NCBI GenBank assembly: GCA_028823485.1
Contig: JAPKBG010000010.1
Coordinates: 1 to 64,000 of the forward strand
DNA length: 64,000 nucleotides
Direction of reading: 5' to 3'
Origin: Methylophilaceae bacterium
GTDB lineage: Bacteria; Pseudomonadota; Gammaproteobacteria; Burkholderiales; Methylophilaceae
The position numbers and the translations under genes are program-made. Below, one piece after another: positions 9,007 to 19,146 of the stretch (position 1 is its first letter; every line of letters begins with the position of its first letter). The notes under the pieces were generated by a model that was not told the DNA's origin, did not search any database, and saw nothing but the letters and a program-made list of their open reading frames with translations.

Positions 9007-9487
9007 TATCGTTTTCTGCTGCTTTTAGTACTTGTTTAATCGTATCGAAACCAAAACCACGGCTCTGTAAAAACCGCGCTTGTTTTGCCCATTCATTACG
9101 GTCGCTGGCGATCTGATTATATTTTTTACGCCATACTTCCGCCGCATTTTCTAATTCACTGGTTCTTACTTCTGAAACTGCTTCAGTGATTAGCTCTTCT
9201 GATACGCCTTTTTCTCTTAATTCATTCGCTATTTTGGCGCTGCCAAATTTAACTTGTCTAACACGGACGATATGCTCTGTGAATCGGGCATCCGATAACC
9301 AGCCTCGTTCTTTGAAATCAGTGATTAAGACTGGAATATCATCGGCTTCGTCCGCGTAGGTTTTAAGCTTGTTGGCTAGCTCAAACGCTGAGTATTCACG
9401 TTTCCCCAAATACTCTAGCGCCCGTTGACGCAAGGACTTTTCTTGCGTGTTTTTCAGATTACGCGTCATCCTCTTCGCGAGGCGCAA
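8999..9487 (-). CDS. recX: Regulatory protein RecX
   Basis: [20 protein letters not shown]...[22 protein letters not shown]; directly downstream of recA. Confidence 0.9.
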   Translation of the reverse strand: MRLAKRMTRNLKNTQEKSLRQRALEYLGKREYSAFELANKLKTYADEADDIPVLITDFKERGWLSDARFTEHIVRVRQVKFGSAKIANELREKGVSEELITEAVSEVRTSELENAAEVWRKKYNQIASDRNEWAKQARFLQSRGFGFDTIKQVLKAAENDND

Positions 9488-10490
9488 TCATGCCCTCTAG
9501 TAGTACAGATGAATTAGCGCGGATTTTCGCGTCAATCTCAGCAGCAATGGCAGGATTCTCTTTTAGGAACTCACGAGAGTTATCCTTACCTTGCCCAATT
9601 TTCTCGCCATTGTAGCTATACCATGAGCCTGATTTTTCGACGATTTTCAAATCAACGCCTAGCTCAATCATTTCACCTTCAAGCGAAATACCTTCGCCGT
9701 AAAGAATGTCGAACTCAGCTTTCTTAAATGGTGGCGCCACTTTGTTTTTAATCACTTTGACGCGCGTTTCAGAACCAACGACTTCATCACCACGTTTAAT
9801 TGCGCCAGTACGACGGATATCTAAACGAACAGATGCGTAGAATTTCAAAGCATTACCACCCGTAGTCGTTTCTGGATTGCCAAACATCACACCAATTTTC
9901 ATGCGGATTTGGTTAATAAAGATCACTAAAGTGTTTGTGCGTTTGATATTGCCAGTTAACTTACGTAAAGCTTGACTCATCAAACGGGCTTGCAAGCCCA
10001 TGTGTGAATCACCCATGTCGCCTTCAATCTCGGCACGTGGCGTTAATGCCGCAACAGAATCGATCACCACAATATCAACAGAGCCAGAACGCACGAGCAT
10101 ATCGACAATTTCTAATGCTTGCTCGCCTGTGTCGGGCTGAGAGATGAGTAAGTCAGGTACGTTAACACCTAGTTTTGCCGCATATTGTGGATCGAGTGCA
10201 TGCTCCGCATCAATAAATGCGGCGGTGCCGCCAATTTTTTGCATCTGTGCAATCACAGAAAGTGTTAGCGTTGTTTTACCTGATGATTCCGGACCATAGA
10301 TTTCAACAACACGGCCACGTGGTAAACCACCGATGCCTAGAGCAATATCCAAGCCTAAAGAGCCTGTTGATACAGACTCGATGTCTGTGATCACATCCTT
10401 ATCACCCATGCGCATAATAGAGCCTTTACCAAACTGTTTATCAATTTGTGCAAGGGCTGCTGATAACGCTTTGCTTTTATTGTCATCCAT
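9459..10490 (-). CDS. recA: Recombinase RecA
   Basis: [64 protein letters not shown]. Confidence 0.98.
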   Translation of the reverse strand: MDDNKSKALSAALAQIDKQFGKGSIMRMGDKDVITDIESVSTGSLGLDIALGIGGLPRGRVVEIYGPESSGKTTLTLSVIAQMQKIGGTAAFIDAEHALDPQYAAKLGVNVPDLLISQPDTGEQALEIVDMLVRSGSVDIVVIDSVAALTPRAEIEGDMGDSHMGLQARLMSQALRKLTGNIKRTNTLVIFINQIRMKIGVMFGNPETTTGGNALKFYASVRLDIRRTGAIKRGDEVVGSETRVKVIKNKVAPPFKKAEFDILYGEGISLEGEMIELGVDLKIVEKSGSWYSYNGEKIGQGKDNSREFLKENPAIAAEIDAKIRANSSVLLEGMIAPREEDDA

Positions 10491-10603
10491 GTTGTTTTTA
10501 CCTTTAATTTGAGCTACTTTAATTAACTTGCAATTATTTCACAGTTTGGCATTTAAGGTAAGCGTTAAGGTTGTGTGTTAGCGTACTAAAAACTAATAAA
10601 AAG

Positions 10604-10619
10604 ACATTGTCAACAATGT
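10604..10619. promoter_or_regulatory. Interrupted palindrome ACATTGT-CA-ACAATGT
   Basis: Perfect 7-bp arms, 2-nt spacer, between divergent recA and an exported-protein gene. Confidence 0.35.
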
Positions 10620-10678
10620 GAGTGGTGGCTCGTTATCTGCTAGTAGCGAGTAGTATTTAGCAAGAAGGAGTACGAGGA

Positions 10679-11053
10679 ATGAAAGTGATTAATACGATAG
10701 TAGCGACAATTGCGATTGTCGCTACAACAGCAACGACAGTACAGGCGCGAGATTCGTTTAGCATAGGCATTAATATTGATGGGCAAGGCCATACAAGACA
10801 TTCAATGGGCACACATCACCATGCGTCAGCATTCCGTGGCTATTATGGCGCACCAATTATCTATTACAGTTCACGACCAGTGGTTTATTACGCACCGTCA
10901 AACCGTTACAGCCAGTTCAGCTCTTACATTTCATATGGACGACATATGGCGAGGGATAACTACAGGCATAGTGAAAGCCGACGTGATTACAACAGGCGTG
11001 GCGAAAGACATCATAACCGTCGTGGTAATGGCCACCGTTATGGTAGGCGCTAG
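10679..11053 (+). CDS. Small exported His/Arg/Tyr-rich basic protein
   Basis: Signal peptide MKVINTIVATIAIVATTATTVQA followed by low-complexity basic sequence; RBS aaggag upstream. Confidence 0.65.
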   Translation: MKVINTIVATIAIVATTATTVQARDSFSIGINIDGQGHTRHSMGTHHHASAFRGYYGAPIIYYSSRPVVYYAPSNRYSQFSSYISYGRHMARDNYRHSESRRDYNRRGERHHNRRGNGHRYGRR

Positions 11054-11066
11054 TCTGTTAGTTTTG

Positions 11067-11567
11067 TTAAGACTGCATTAAGTCCATTAGTCCGTTTAGT
11101 AATTGAATAACCGATTGATAGCGAATGGCTTGGCGATCGCCAGCAAACTGTTTCGTTACGGTTATTAACTGACCATTCTTGGTTAAGTAGGCGAAACAAA
11201 CCATGCCGACAGGCTTGTTGGCAGAGCCGCCAGATGGGCCTGCAATACCGGTAATGCTACCTGCAATATCTGCACCACTATTACTGAGTGCGCCCATGGC
11301 CATTGCCTGCGCAGTTTCTTCGCTGACAGCGCCATATTGGGATAAGGTTTCTTTTGATACACCTAACATCTGTTGTTTGGCTTTATTACTATAAGTGATA
11401 AAGCCTCTGTCAAACCATGTAGAGCTGCCTGAAATGTCAGTAATGGCGGCTGAAGCCAAGCCGCCAGTACAAGATTCAGCTAATGCCAGTGTGAACTGCT
11501 TTTCTTTGAGTGCTTGCCCTAGTTGCGCACTAAGTTTTGTGATGTTGTGCGCTATGAGAGTATCCAT
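11067..11567 (-). CDS. pncC: CinA C-terminal domain / NMN amidohydrolase
   Basis: LALAESCTGGLASAAITDISGSSTWFDRGFITYSNKAK, ITGIAGPSGGSANKPVGMV. Confidence 0.93.
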   Translation of the reverse strand: MDTLIAHNITKLSAQLGQALKEKQFTLALAESCTGGLASAAITDISGSSTWFDRGFITYSNKAKQQMLGVSKETLSQYGAVSEETAQAMAMGALSNSGADIAGSITGIAGPSGGSANKPVGMVCFAYLTKNGQLITVTKQFAGDRQAIRYQSVIQLLNGLMDLMQS

Positions 11568-12034
11568 AATAGGCCTTTTAAACTAATCATGGCGTAGACT
11601 GCTGCAAGGATGTCATCAAACATCACGCCAAACCCGCCTTTAAGTTTTGCATCGCATTGGCGAATTGGAAACGGTTTCCATATATCAAATAACCTAAATA
11701 AACCAAACGCAATTAGCCACCACTGCCATTGGTTTGGTGTGATTGTTAGCACTAGCATCATTGCGACAATCTCATCCCAAACAATGCTGCCGTGATCGCT
11801 AACAGCTAAGGCTTTTCCTGCAACTTCGCAAAAGTAAATGCCAATGATAAACAGGCCAGCAATAATGGCTAGTTGAACGTTGAGAGAGTAGCCTGCAATT
11901 AAGTAAAAAAGCGGAAGGCCCGCAATGGTGCCAAATGTTCCAGGTGCTTTTGGCGGCAGACCGCTGCCAAAGCCTAAAGCTAAAAAGTGAGCGGGATGTG
12001 CGAGTAAGAATTTAAAATCCGGTTGTTTAATCAT
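11552..12034 (-). CDS. pgpA: Phosphatidylglycerophosphatase A
   Basis: GFGSGLPPKAPGTFGT, FRLFDIWKPFPI, GGFGVMFDDILAA. Confidence 0.93.
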   Translation of the reverse strand: MIKQPDFKFLLAHPAHFLALGFGSGLPPKAPGTFGTIAGLPLFYLIAGYSLNVQLAIIAGLFIIGIYFCEVAGKALAVSDHGSIVWDEIVAMMLVLTITPNQWQWWLIAFGLFRLFDIWKPFPIRQCDAKLKGGFGVMFDDILAAVYAMISLKGLLWILS

Positions 12035-12052
12035 GTTGTTGCGCTAAGCTGT

Positions 12053-13018
12053 TTAAATCTTAAAGTGCTCATATCCTAACTGTGAAGTATTGAGTATTTT
12101 GTTATCAAGTGTCACGGTGAGATTGCCTGTTGTATTGGTTTCACCGATACGCGTGATATTAATGCCTAGCTTTTTGCCTAAAGTTGTAATCGCCTCTCGT
12201 TGTTGCGATGATGCTGTAAAGCATAGCTCGTAATCATCACCACCAGCTAAGATGGCTTGTTGTATTTTGGGCTCTTGATTACGTGCTTTTATAGCATTTA
12301 AGCATGGCATTGCTTCTAATTGTAATATTGCGCCTATTTCATTAGGACGCGAAGCTTTTAGAATATGGCTTAAGTCGGCAAGTAGGCCGTCGGAAATGTC
12401 GATGCAACTATGTGCAATGTCACGCAAAGCCAACCCAAGCGCAACACGTGGTTGCGGTTGATTTAAGGCGAGCAAACAAGTGCTACGTGCTTCGTCATCT
12501 AATGATACTTTGTCTTGTAAATACGCTAACCCCAAAGCGGCATGACCAACTTCTCCGCTCACCCAAATATCATCTCCTGCTTTTGCATTGTTGCGTGTGA
12601 TGGCTTTTCCAACAGGGGTTTCGCCCATAATAGTCACACTGATATTGAGTGGTCCGCGGGTTGTATCGCCACCAATTAAATCAACGCTAAACTGGTCAGC
12701 ACAGTCAAAAAAGCCAGTTGAGAAAGCAGCTAACCAGCCATGATTGATTTCAGGTAGTGCGATTGAAAGTGTGGTCCATTTTGGGTTTGCACCCATTGCA
12801 GCCATGTCTGAAATATTAACAGCCAGTGACTTCCAACCAATGTCATAAGATGCAGCATCTTGAAAGAAGTGAGTGCCGACCACTGACATGTCAGATGAAA
12901 TGGCTAATTGATGGCCTGTTGAGACTTTAATGAGCGCAGCATCATCACCGATCCCTAAGTCGGTTTGAGCATTAGGTCGCGTAAAATATTGTTTAATGAG
13001 GTTGAATTCAGCGGACAT
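12053..13018 (-). CDS. thiL: Thiamine-monophosphate kinase
   Basis: GIGDDAALI, SDMSVVGTHF, GGDTTRGPLNISVT, DISDGLLADLSHI. Confidence 0.93.
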   Translation of the reverse strand: MSAEFNLIKQYFTRPNAQTDLGIGDDAALIKVSTGHQLAISSDMSVVGTHFFQDAASYDIGWKSLAVNISDMAAMGANPKWTTLSIALPEINHGWLAAFSTGFFDCADQFSVDLIGGDTTRGPLNISVTIMGETPVGKAITRNNAKAGDDIWVSGEVGHAALGLAYLQDKVSLDDEARSTCLLALNQPQPRVALGLALRDIAHSCIDISDGLLADLSHILKASRPNEIGAILQLEAMPCLNAIKARNQEPKIQQAILAGGDDYELCFTASSQQREAITTLGKKLGINITRIGETNTTGNLTVTLDNKILNTSQLGYEHFKI

Positions 13019-13373
13019 GGTGTTTTTGACGGGGTGACTTTAGCTTGTTAATGATGAGTATACACAACAGTGCGCCCGTGATGTCTGCAAACCATTCATA
13101 TAAGCTAGCTGACCGTGTGCGGGTGTAAGCCCTTTGTAAAATTTCTGTGACTACTCCGTAGCTAATGAGGCCTAGGAAAAGTAATGTGTGATGTTGTGCG
13201 TAAGCTACGTAACCGATAGCCATGAGTGTGGCAAATAAGCTTGCGTGGATGAGTTTATCTACATAAGGAAAGACGGGTGTAGATGGTCGTTGTTCCATTA
13301 ATAGCAAAAAAGTAACTAGACTGATTAATAGCCAAAATATAACGGATGAGATTCTGGTGTAGTAAGGCAGCAT
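13008..13373 (-). CDS. VanZ-like family membrane protein
   Basis: Four hydrophobic segments, PYVDKLIHASLFATLMAIGY, EILQ...R..ASLYEWFADITGALL. Confidence 0.7.
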   Translation of the reverse strand: MLPYYTRISSVIFWLLISLVTFLLLMEQRPSTPVFPYVDKLIHASLFATLMAIGYVAYAQHHTLLFLGLISYGVVTEILQRAYTRTRSASLYEWFADITGALLCILIINKLKSPRQKHHVR

Positions 13374-13380
13374 GAAGAAG

Positions 13381-13956
13381 CTATTTTTTCTTAGGACGGA
13401 ATGCTTTTACAAGCGCCTCATTTGTTTCAATGAAAGGTGCGCCAATTAAATCCAAGCAATAAGGCACTGCGGCAAAAATGCCGTGGACTTGGGTGTTGCC
13501 AGACTCATCTTTTAAGCCTTCAAGTGTTTGTGTAATTGCTTTTGGTTGTCCTGGTAAGTTGAGGATTAAACACTGATGGCGTATGACGGCAACTTGGCGC
13601 GACAAAATGGCCGTGGGAACAAAATTTAAGCTGATTTGTCGCATTTGTTCGCCAAATCCGGGCATTTCCTTATCACCAACCGCTAACGTGGCTTCTGGGG
13701 TGACATCTCGTAATGCAGGCCCAGTGCCGCCAGTTGTGAGTATTAAATGGCAACCTTCATCATCGGCTAGCTCGATGAGTGTGTTTTCTATTAACGCTTG
13801 CTCATCTGCAATTAAGCGCATTTCTAGTGTAAAAGGGGAACTCAGCACTTTTGACAGCCATGCTTGTAAACTTGGAATGCCTTTGTCTTCATACACGCCT
13901 TGTGAAGCACGATCGCTAATGGAAACTAAGCCAATTTTAATTATTTTGTCTTGCAT
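13381..13956 (-). CDS. mog: Molybdopterin adenylyltransferase
   Basis: IGLVSISDRASQGVYEDKGIP, LTTGGTGPALRDVTPEAT, LNLPGQPKA. Confidence 0.92.
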   Translation of the reverse strand: MQDKIIKIGLVSISDRASQGVYEDKGIPSLQAWLSKVLSSPFTLEMRLIADEQALIENTLIELADDEGCHLILTTGGTGPALRDVTPEATLAVGDKEMPGFGEQMRQISLNFVPTAILSRQVAVIRHQCLILNLPGQPKAITQTLEGLKDESGNTQVHGIFAAVPYCLDLIGAPFIETNEALVKAFRPKKK

Positions 13957-14030
13957 ATGAATTGTTTGTTTAATATTGTGTCAATAGCATTACTAGATTA
14001 TAACGATAAACTTTCAAGGATATTGGAACA

Positions 14031-14774
14031 ATGATGAAAAAAATGCTGAGCTCGGCTTTGCTTGCTTTATGCTTTATTCAAGCGGTACAAACAGTACAAG
14101 CAACTGAGAATTTATATGAGCAACATTATAAGGCGCAAAATGGCGGCAACCTAAAGTCCATGGAAGCCAAGCCAGATACTAAGATGTATGTTAGTAATCA
14201 TCACGATGAAGACAATATTAGTATGCTGGAAACTGGCTATGACATGATTGGCAGTAGCGGTTTTGAGGCTGGTGGCATTGTGGCAGACTTGGCATTGGCG
14301 CATGCAAAGTCGATTAAAGCAGATGTTGTATTGGTTTACAGCAAGTATGCTTCAAAAAAATCACCACTTTCAAAATTAACTTTGATTAAAGAAGCGGCAA
14401 AAACGACGGGTGAAATTGAACCTGAAGCGATGGAGGATGAACCCACTTATCAATACTACGCGAGTTATTGGGCGAAGTTGCCCACGCCATTACTCGGCTT
14501 GCATGTGATTAAGTTGAAGCATAAAGCAAAAGACAGTGAAACGATTGTTGCCGATGAAGGCCTAAAAGTGTTAGCCGTCATTAAGGGTTCTCCAGCTTTT
14601 AAGGCCGGCTTAAAGCGTGGAGATGTGTTGTTGAGCTTGGCTGGTATTACCTTAGAGCAACCTCAAGCACTGGCTCAGGTGGCTAGCAAACATAAGGGTA
14701 AAAGCGTCGATATTGTTTATGAACGTAATGGGCAGTCTATGGAATCCCAAGCTACGCTTAACAGTGGTCATTAG
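14031..14774 (+). CDS. Exported PDZ-domain protein
   Basis: Signal peptide; C-terminal LKVLAVIKGSPAFKAGLKRGDVLLSLAGITLEQPQAL is PDZ-like. Confidence 0.7.
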   Translation: MMKKMLSSALLALCFIQAVQTVQATENLYEQHYKAQNGGNLKSMEAKPDTKMYVSNHHDEDNISMLETGYDMIGSSGFEAGGIVADLALAHAKSIKADVVLVYSKYASKKSPLSKLTLIKEAAKTTGEIEPEAMEDEPTYQYYASYWAKLPTPLLGLHVIKLKHKAKDSETIVADEGLKVLAVIKGSPAFKAGLKRGDVLLSLAGITLEQPQALAQVASKHKGKSVDIVYERNGQSMESQATLNSGH

Positions 14775-14777
14775 CGA

Positions 14778-15320
14778 TTAGTCGCTATCGTTCTCGTTAA
14801 GGCCTTCTTGACCTTCTGTAATCTCACGAATCAGCTTGAACAGTTCTCTGCTGCTTTTAAGGGTTTTGTTCGCGGCTTTCTCTTTATTCGCATTACGGAC
14901 TAATGTGCGTAGTTTTTGAATTTCTGCATGCGGATACTTTGTGACAAATTCTTGTAAGCTGTCCGATTGTGAGGTGGCTGCTTCTTCGATTAAACGGTCA
15001 CGCCAGCGCTCTAATACATGAAACCGCGCATTTTCAGTATTGTTTTTACCTTCCCAGCCAGCCAACTTCTCTTTAATGGGTTCGATGTCTGTGGACCGCA
15101 TTAAACGACCAATATATTGCAGCTGACGTTTAATCGCGCCATTTGAATTAAGGCGCTTTGCCTCAATGACTGCCTCGTGTAGACTCTCATCAAGATTCAA
15201 CTTAATCAATTGGCCTTTAGTTAGGTCGAGCAATTTCTTGCCTACCATTTGCTGAGCCTCAGCTTCAGCCTTGAGCTGGGTTTTACTAATATAGTCTAAA
15301 TCTTCGTCTTCATTCTGCAT
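14778..15320 (-). CDS. yjgA: Ribosome-associated protein DarP/YjgA
   Basis: ISKTQLKAEAEAQQMVGKKLLDLTKGQL, QLQYIGRLMRSTD, conserved position before pmbA. Confidence 0.9.
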   Translation of the reverse strand: MQNEDEDLDYISKTQLKAEAEAQQMVGKKLLDLTKGQLIKLNLDESLHEAVIEAKRLNSNGAIKRQLQYIGRLMRSTDIEPIKEKLAGWEGKNNTENARFHVLERWRDRLIEEAATSQSDSLQEFVTKYPHAEIQKLRTLVRNANKEKAANKTLKSSRELFKLIREITEGQEGLNENDSD

Positions 15321-15447
15321 GGTATGAGTACTCTTATTTCAGGTTTTCTGTAAGTCTTTTAGGTTTTCTTTGACTCAAAGCGCCGATGAATGGCTGATGC
15401 AAGGTATCATAACATTTTTAGCAATTTAATTTAATGATAGAAGCGCG

Positions 15448-16770
15448 ATGAATCAGCATACTTTAAAACAAATCAGTGAAGATACTATAAAGCTAGCTAA
15501 GCAAGCTGGCGCATCAGATGCAGAAGTGGATGTGAGTTTTGGCACGGGACAAAGCGTCTCTGTGCGTAAGGGTGAAACTGAAAATATAGAATATAACCGT
15601 GACAAAGGCATCTCTGTTACTGTGTTTTTTGGTTATAGAAAAGGCTATGCAAGTAGCTCGGATTTTAGTCCAGAAGCGATTAAGGACACGGTTGAGGCAG
15701 CTTGTAATATTGCTAAATATACAGCAGAAGACACATTTTGCGGCTTAGCCGATGCTAATCTCATGGCGCAGGATGTAACTGATTTAAATTTACATCACCC
15801 ATGGCAAGTCAGCGTTGAAGAGGCGCTTGAGATTGCAAAACGCTGTGAAACTGCCGCATTGAATGTCGATAAAACACGTATTAAAAACTCAGAAGGCGCT
15901 AGCGTTTCAACGAATGAAGGGCTGTTTGTCTATGCCAACACGCATGGTTTTGTTGGTGGTTATCCAAGCTCTCGACATAGTATTAGTTGTTCGGTAATCG
16001 CCGAGCAAGGTGGTGCGATGCAACGTGATTATTGGTATACCAATGCCAGAGATGCGAATGATATGCGCTCGGCTGAGTCGGTTGGTCAGTTGGCAGGTGA
16101 GCGTACAGTACGCCGTTTAGGCGCTAAGCCGATTAAAACTGGCCAATACCCTGTGTTATTTGAGGCGGCGTTATCGAGCAGCCTGATTAGTTCGTTGGTG
16201 AGTGCTATTTCTGGCGGAAATTTATATCGAAAATCATCTTTTTTACTTGATAGCCTTGGGCAGCAGGTAGCCTCTTCATTGCTCAATATTGAGGAGTTGC
16301 CACATGTTGAGAAAGGGATTGCAAGTAGTCCATTCGATAATGAAGGCGTTGCAACTAAGTCGCGTATGCTGGTGGAGAATGGTGTATTGCAAGGCTACAT
16401 GCTATCTAGTTACTCAGCGCGAAAATTAGGCCTTCAGACAACAGGCAATGCTGGTGGAGCACATAATTTAGTAGTGCAACATACACAGCAGTCTTTTGCC
16501 GAGCTATTATCCATGATGGGCACTGGGCTGTTGGTAACAGAGTTGTTGGGTCATGGCTTGAATATGGTTACTGGAGATTACTCACGTGGTGCTGCTGGGT
16601 TTTGGGTAGAGAGCGGTGTTATTGCACATGCGGTAGAGGAGATTACGATTGCAAGTAATATCAAAGAAATGTTGAATCAGATTATTGCGATTGGTGATGA
16701 TGCGTTAGTGCCTAGTTCAAAACAAACAGGCTCCATCCTAATTGAGCGAATGACAGTGGCGGCTGGATAA
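15448..16770 (+). CDS. pmbA: Metalloprotease PmbA/TldE
   Basis: VSVRKGETENIEYNRDKGISVTVFFGYRKGYASSSD, NMVTGDYSRGAAGFWVESG. Confidence 0.95.
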   Translation: MNQHTLKQISEDTIKLAKQAGASDAEVDVSFGTGQSVSVRKGETENIEYNRDKGISVTVFFGYRKGYASSSDFSPEAIKDTVEAACNIAKYTAEDTFCGLADANLMAQDVTDLNLHHPWQVSVEEALEIAKRCETAALNVDKTRIKNSEGASVSTNEGLFVYANTHGFVGGYPSSRHSISCSVIAEQGGAMQRDYWYTNARDANDMRSAESVGQLAGERTVRRLGAKPIKTGQYPVLFEAALSSSLISSLVSAISGGNLYRKSSFLLDSLGQQVASSLLNIEELPHVEKGIASSPFDNEGVATKSRMLVENGVLQGYMLSSYSARKLGLQTTGNAGGAHNLVVQHTQQSFAELLSMMGTGLLVTELLGHGLNMVTGDYSRGAAGFWVESGVIAHAVEEITIASNIKEMLNQIIAIGDDALVPSSKQTGSILIERMTVAAG

Positions 16771-16885
16771 TGCTGGATTGAGTGACTATTTAGTTTGCAG
16801 GCACAAAGTCTGGTAAAGGCGTGTAGTCAATAGTTGATGCTCCTTCTGTTGCAGCAACTTCTTCAGATGCAGGTGTTTCAATATC

Positions 16886-17659
16886 TCAATCCGCTGGCTG
16901 AAATATATCCTCAAGTAAGTCATCAGAGACTAAGCCATCTTGTACTTGGCTTGCTCTACTCTGTAAATAAGCATCACGCATAAAAGCATAAGAATCTAGT
17001 GATGCACTGTCTAAAATGTCAGTAGCATTTAGCAACTCAGCACGCTTGTCTATAAAGCTAACAACGCGTAATTGATTGTGTAGACGTACCTGACCAATAT
17101 TGTGTGCATAGGTGATTGGGTCACTTGTTACTGTATCAAAACCAAAGCCAGCTGCATCACGTACAGTGCTTGGGCCTAGGAAAGGAAGTACGATATAAGC
17201 ACCGCTTCCCACACCCCAGTGACCAAGTGTTTGGCCAAAATCTTCACGGTGGACTGGAATGTTATCCATACTTGCGACATCAATAAACCCAGCTAAGCCA
17301 AAAGTACTGTTGATGACGAATCGACCTGCATCTTTAAATGCATGGGCGAACTTCAGCTGTAAAACGTCATTCAACACAGTGGTGAGAGATTTTAGGTTGT
17401 TAAAGAAGTTATTAATACCCTTACGAATGGGGGGTGGTGTAACTGCCTTGTACGCGCCAGCTACAGGTTTAAGAACAACACCGTCTATGGCATCGTTAAA
17501 TTTATATACACCACGATTGACTGACTCTAATGGATCATTATTTTCTAACGTAGCACAGCCTGTGGCGATGATTGCCAAGAAGCAGCTAAGTAATAGTTTG
17601 GTGAGTTGTAATCGCATATGTTCGTTCTTTTTTATAATGTTGTTATTTAGTTGACGCAC
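16886..17659 (-). CDS. mlaA: MlaA (VacJ) outer-membrane lipid asymmetry lipoprotein, probably C-terminally truncated
   Basis: NDPLESVNRGVYKFNDAIDGVVLKPVAGAYK, REDFGQTLGHWGVGSGAYIVLPFLGPSTVRD. Same frame continues open for 31 codons past the TGA. Confidence 0.93.
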   Translation of the reverse strand: MRQLNNNIIKKNEHMRLQLTKLLLSCFLAIIATGCATLENNDPLESVNRGVYKFNDAIDGVVLKPVAGAYKAVTPPPIRKGINNFFNNLKSLTTVLNDVLQLKFAHAFKDAGRFVINSTFGLAGFIDVASMDNIPVHREDFGQTLGHWGVGSGAYIVLPFLGPSTVRDAAGFGFDTVTSDPITYAHNIGQVRLHNQLRVVSFIDKRAELLNATDILDSASLDSYAFMRDAYLQSRASQVQDGLVSDDLLEDIFQPAD

Positions 17660-17832
17660 ATGTTTTCTTCAAGTCGAAAACCTTCAATAAAAATTTATTA
17701 TCCCTTAATAGACTGCTCTCTGTCTATGAATTATGCAAACTGTTTTTTATACGCGTGCAGGTGTTGTAAAAACCCCACTTAATACTATTGAACATAACAG
17801 TGCATGTTGTGTTGCGATTGCCTGTGGTTATA

Positions 17833-18300
17833 TTACTCACGATGATAAGGGTGATTCTGTATAACCGTATGCGCACGGTAGAGTTGCTCTGTGAGCAGTA
17901 CCCGTACAAAAGCATGGGGTAAAGTGAGCTTGGAGAGTGACCAGCAAAAGTCAGCCTGTTTGATGAGTGCAGGGTCTAAACCGTCAGCACCACCGACAGC
18001 GATGCTGACATCACGTCCCATTTCTTGCCATTTTTTCATCATGGTTGCTAATGCAACCGTCGTTTTTTCTTTGCCATTTTCATCGCAAGCAATGAGATAA
18101 TCTTTATTCGCCGCTTTTAAAATCCGCTGCGCTTCAGCTGCTTGGACTACTGGATTTTTTTTGCCATCAGAGCGTTTGTCTGGCTTGATTTCAATGATTT
18201 CAACACTTAACTCACGCGGCATACGTTTAATGTATTTAGCGCAAGCCGTCTCAACCCAGTTTGGCATTTTGTGGCCAACTGAGATGATTTTGAGTTTCAT
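17833..18300 (-). CDS. rlmH: 23S rRNA (pseudouridine1915-N3)-methyltransferase
   Basis: MKLKIISVGHKMPNWV, IAVGGADGLDP, LPHAFVRVLLTEQLYRAHTVIQNHPYHRE. Confidence 0.96.
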   Translation of the reverse strand: MKLKIISVGHKMPNWVETACAKYIKRMPRELSVEIIEIKPDKRSDGKKNPVVQAAEAQRILKAANKDYLIACDENGKEKTTVALATMMKKWQEMGRDVSIAVGGADGLDPALIKQADFCWSLSKLTLPHAFVRVLLTEQLYRAHTVIQNHPYHRE

Positions 18301-18322
18301 GTATGGAAAATAAAGCTAGGCT

Positions 18323-18700
18323 TTATGATACGGTAGTATCTAGGTCGCTTGCAGTATCTGCTGAGATATGACCACCTTCGCCACCCCATAGTTGCTCTAG
18401 ATTATAGTAGGTTCGCGTAGCTGTCGTCATGATGTGGATAATGATGTCGTCTAAATCAACTAGCACCCATTCACCCTCTTTTTCACCTTCCATGCCACGT
18501 GGTTCGAAACCTTTAGCTTTCACATCGACATAGATATTGTTGGCGATGGCTTTGGTTTGACGTGATGAGTTTGCGCTACAAACAATCATGTAGCTCGTCA
18601 TTGATGTGAGTTTTGTCACATCCAAAACAGTAATATCAAAACCTTTGATATCTTCGATTGCGTTAATGACCGTATCTTTCATTGTGTTTAAATCGGACAA
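18323..18700 (-). CDS. rsfS: Ribosomal silencing factor RsfS
   Basis: DITVLDVTKLTSMTSYMIVCSANSSRQTKAIA, EGEWVLVDLDDIIIHIM. Confidence 0.95.
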   Translation of the reverse strand: MSDLNTMKDTVINAIEDIKGFDITVLDVTKLTSMTSYMIVCSANSSRQTKAIANNIYVDVKAKGFEPRGMEGEKEGEWVLVDLDDIIIHIMTTATRTYYNLEQLWGGEGGHISADTASDLDTTVS

Positions 18701-18726
18701 ATTATTACCTTCTAACTAATTGTTTA

Positions 18727-19110
18727 TTAAGCAGCTTGTGCTGGGATGTTCTGTTTGAGTTCTTTGATGCAATTTTGGTCATCGACATAAACCAAATCTG
18801 GTTTATAGCTCTCCAACTCAAGCTCTGTGTAGTCTGAGTAAGTGGCAATAATGACAATGTCACCTGGTGCAGCTTTATGTGCGGCAGCACCATTAGTCGA
18901 GATAATACCTGAATTACGCTCGCCGCGGATGGCATAAGTGCTAAAACGCTCGCCATTCGTCACATTATAAATCTCAATTTTTTCATACTCACGGATATTA
19001 GCCGCTTCCAGCAACACTTCATCAATGGCACAACTGCCCTCATAATGAAGCTCACTATGGGTGACGGTTACGCGGTGAAGTTTGGATTTAAGCATCGTTC
19101 TTTGCATCAA
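18727..19110 (-). CDS. panD: Aspartate 1-decarboxylase
   Basis: [44 protein letters not shown]. Confidence 0.95.
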   Translation of the reverse strand: MMQRTMLKSKLHRVTVTHSELHYEGSCAIDEVLLEAANIREYEKIEIYNVTNGERFSTYAIRGERNSGIISTNGAAAHKAAPGDIVIIATYSDYTELELESYKPDLVYVDDQNCIKELKQNIPAQAA

Positions 19111-19146
19111 GTATTACCATTCAACCTTACAAAGATAGCATTGTAA

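Noticed and set aside
10491-10678. Canonical LexA box upstream of recA
   Set aside because: No CTG-N10-CAG match found by eye.
10776-11081. 101-aa alternative-frame ORF
   Set aside because: Overlaps the exported basic protein that has the signal peptide and RBS; composition looks like a frame shadow.
17733-17864. 43-aa ORF MQTVFYTRAGVVKTPLNTIEHNSACCVAIACGYITHDDKGDSV
   Set aside because: No clear RBS or family; overlaps the 3' end of rlmH. Not supported.
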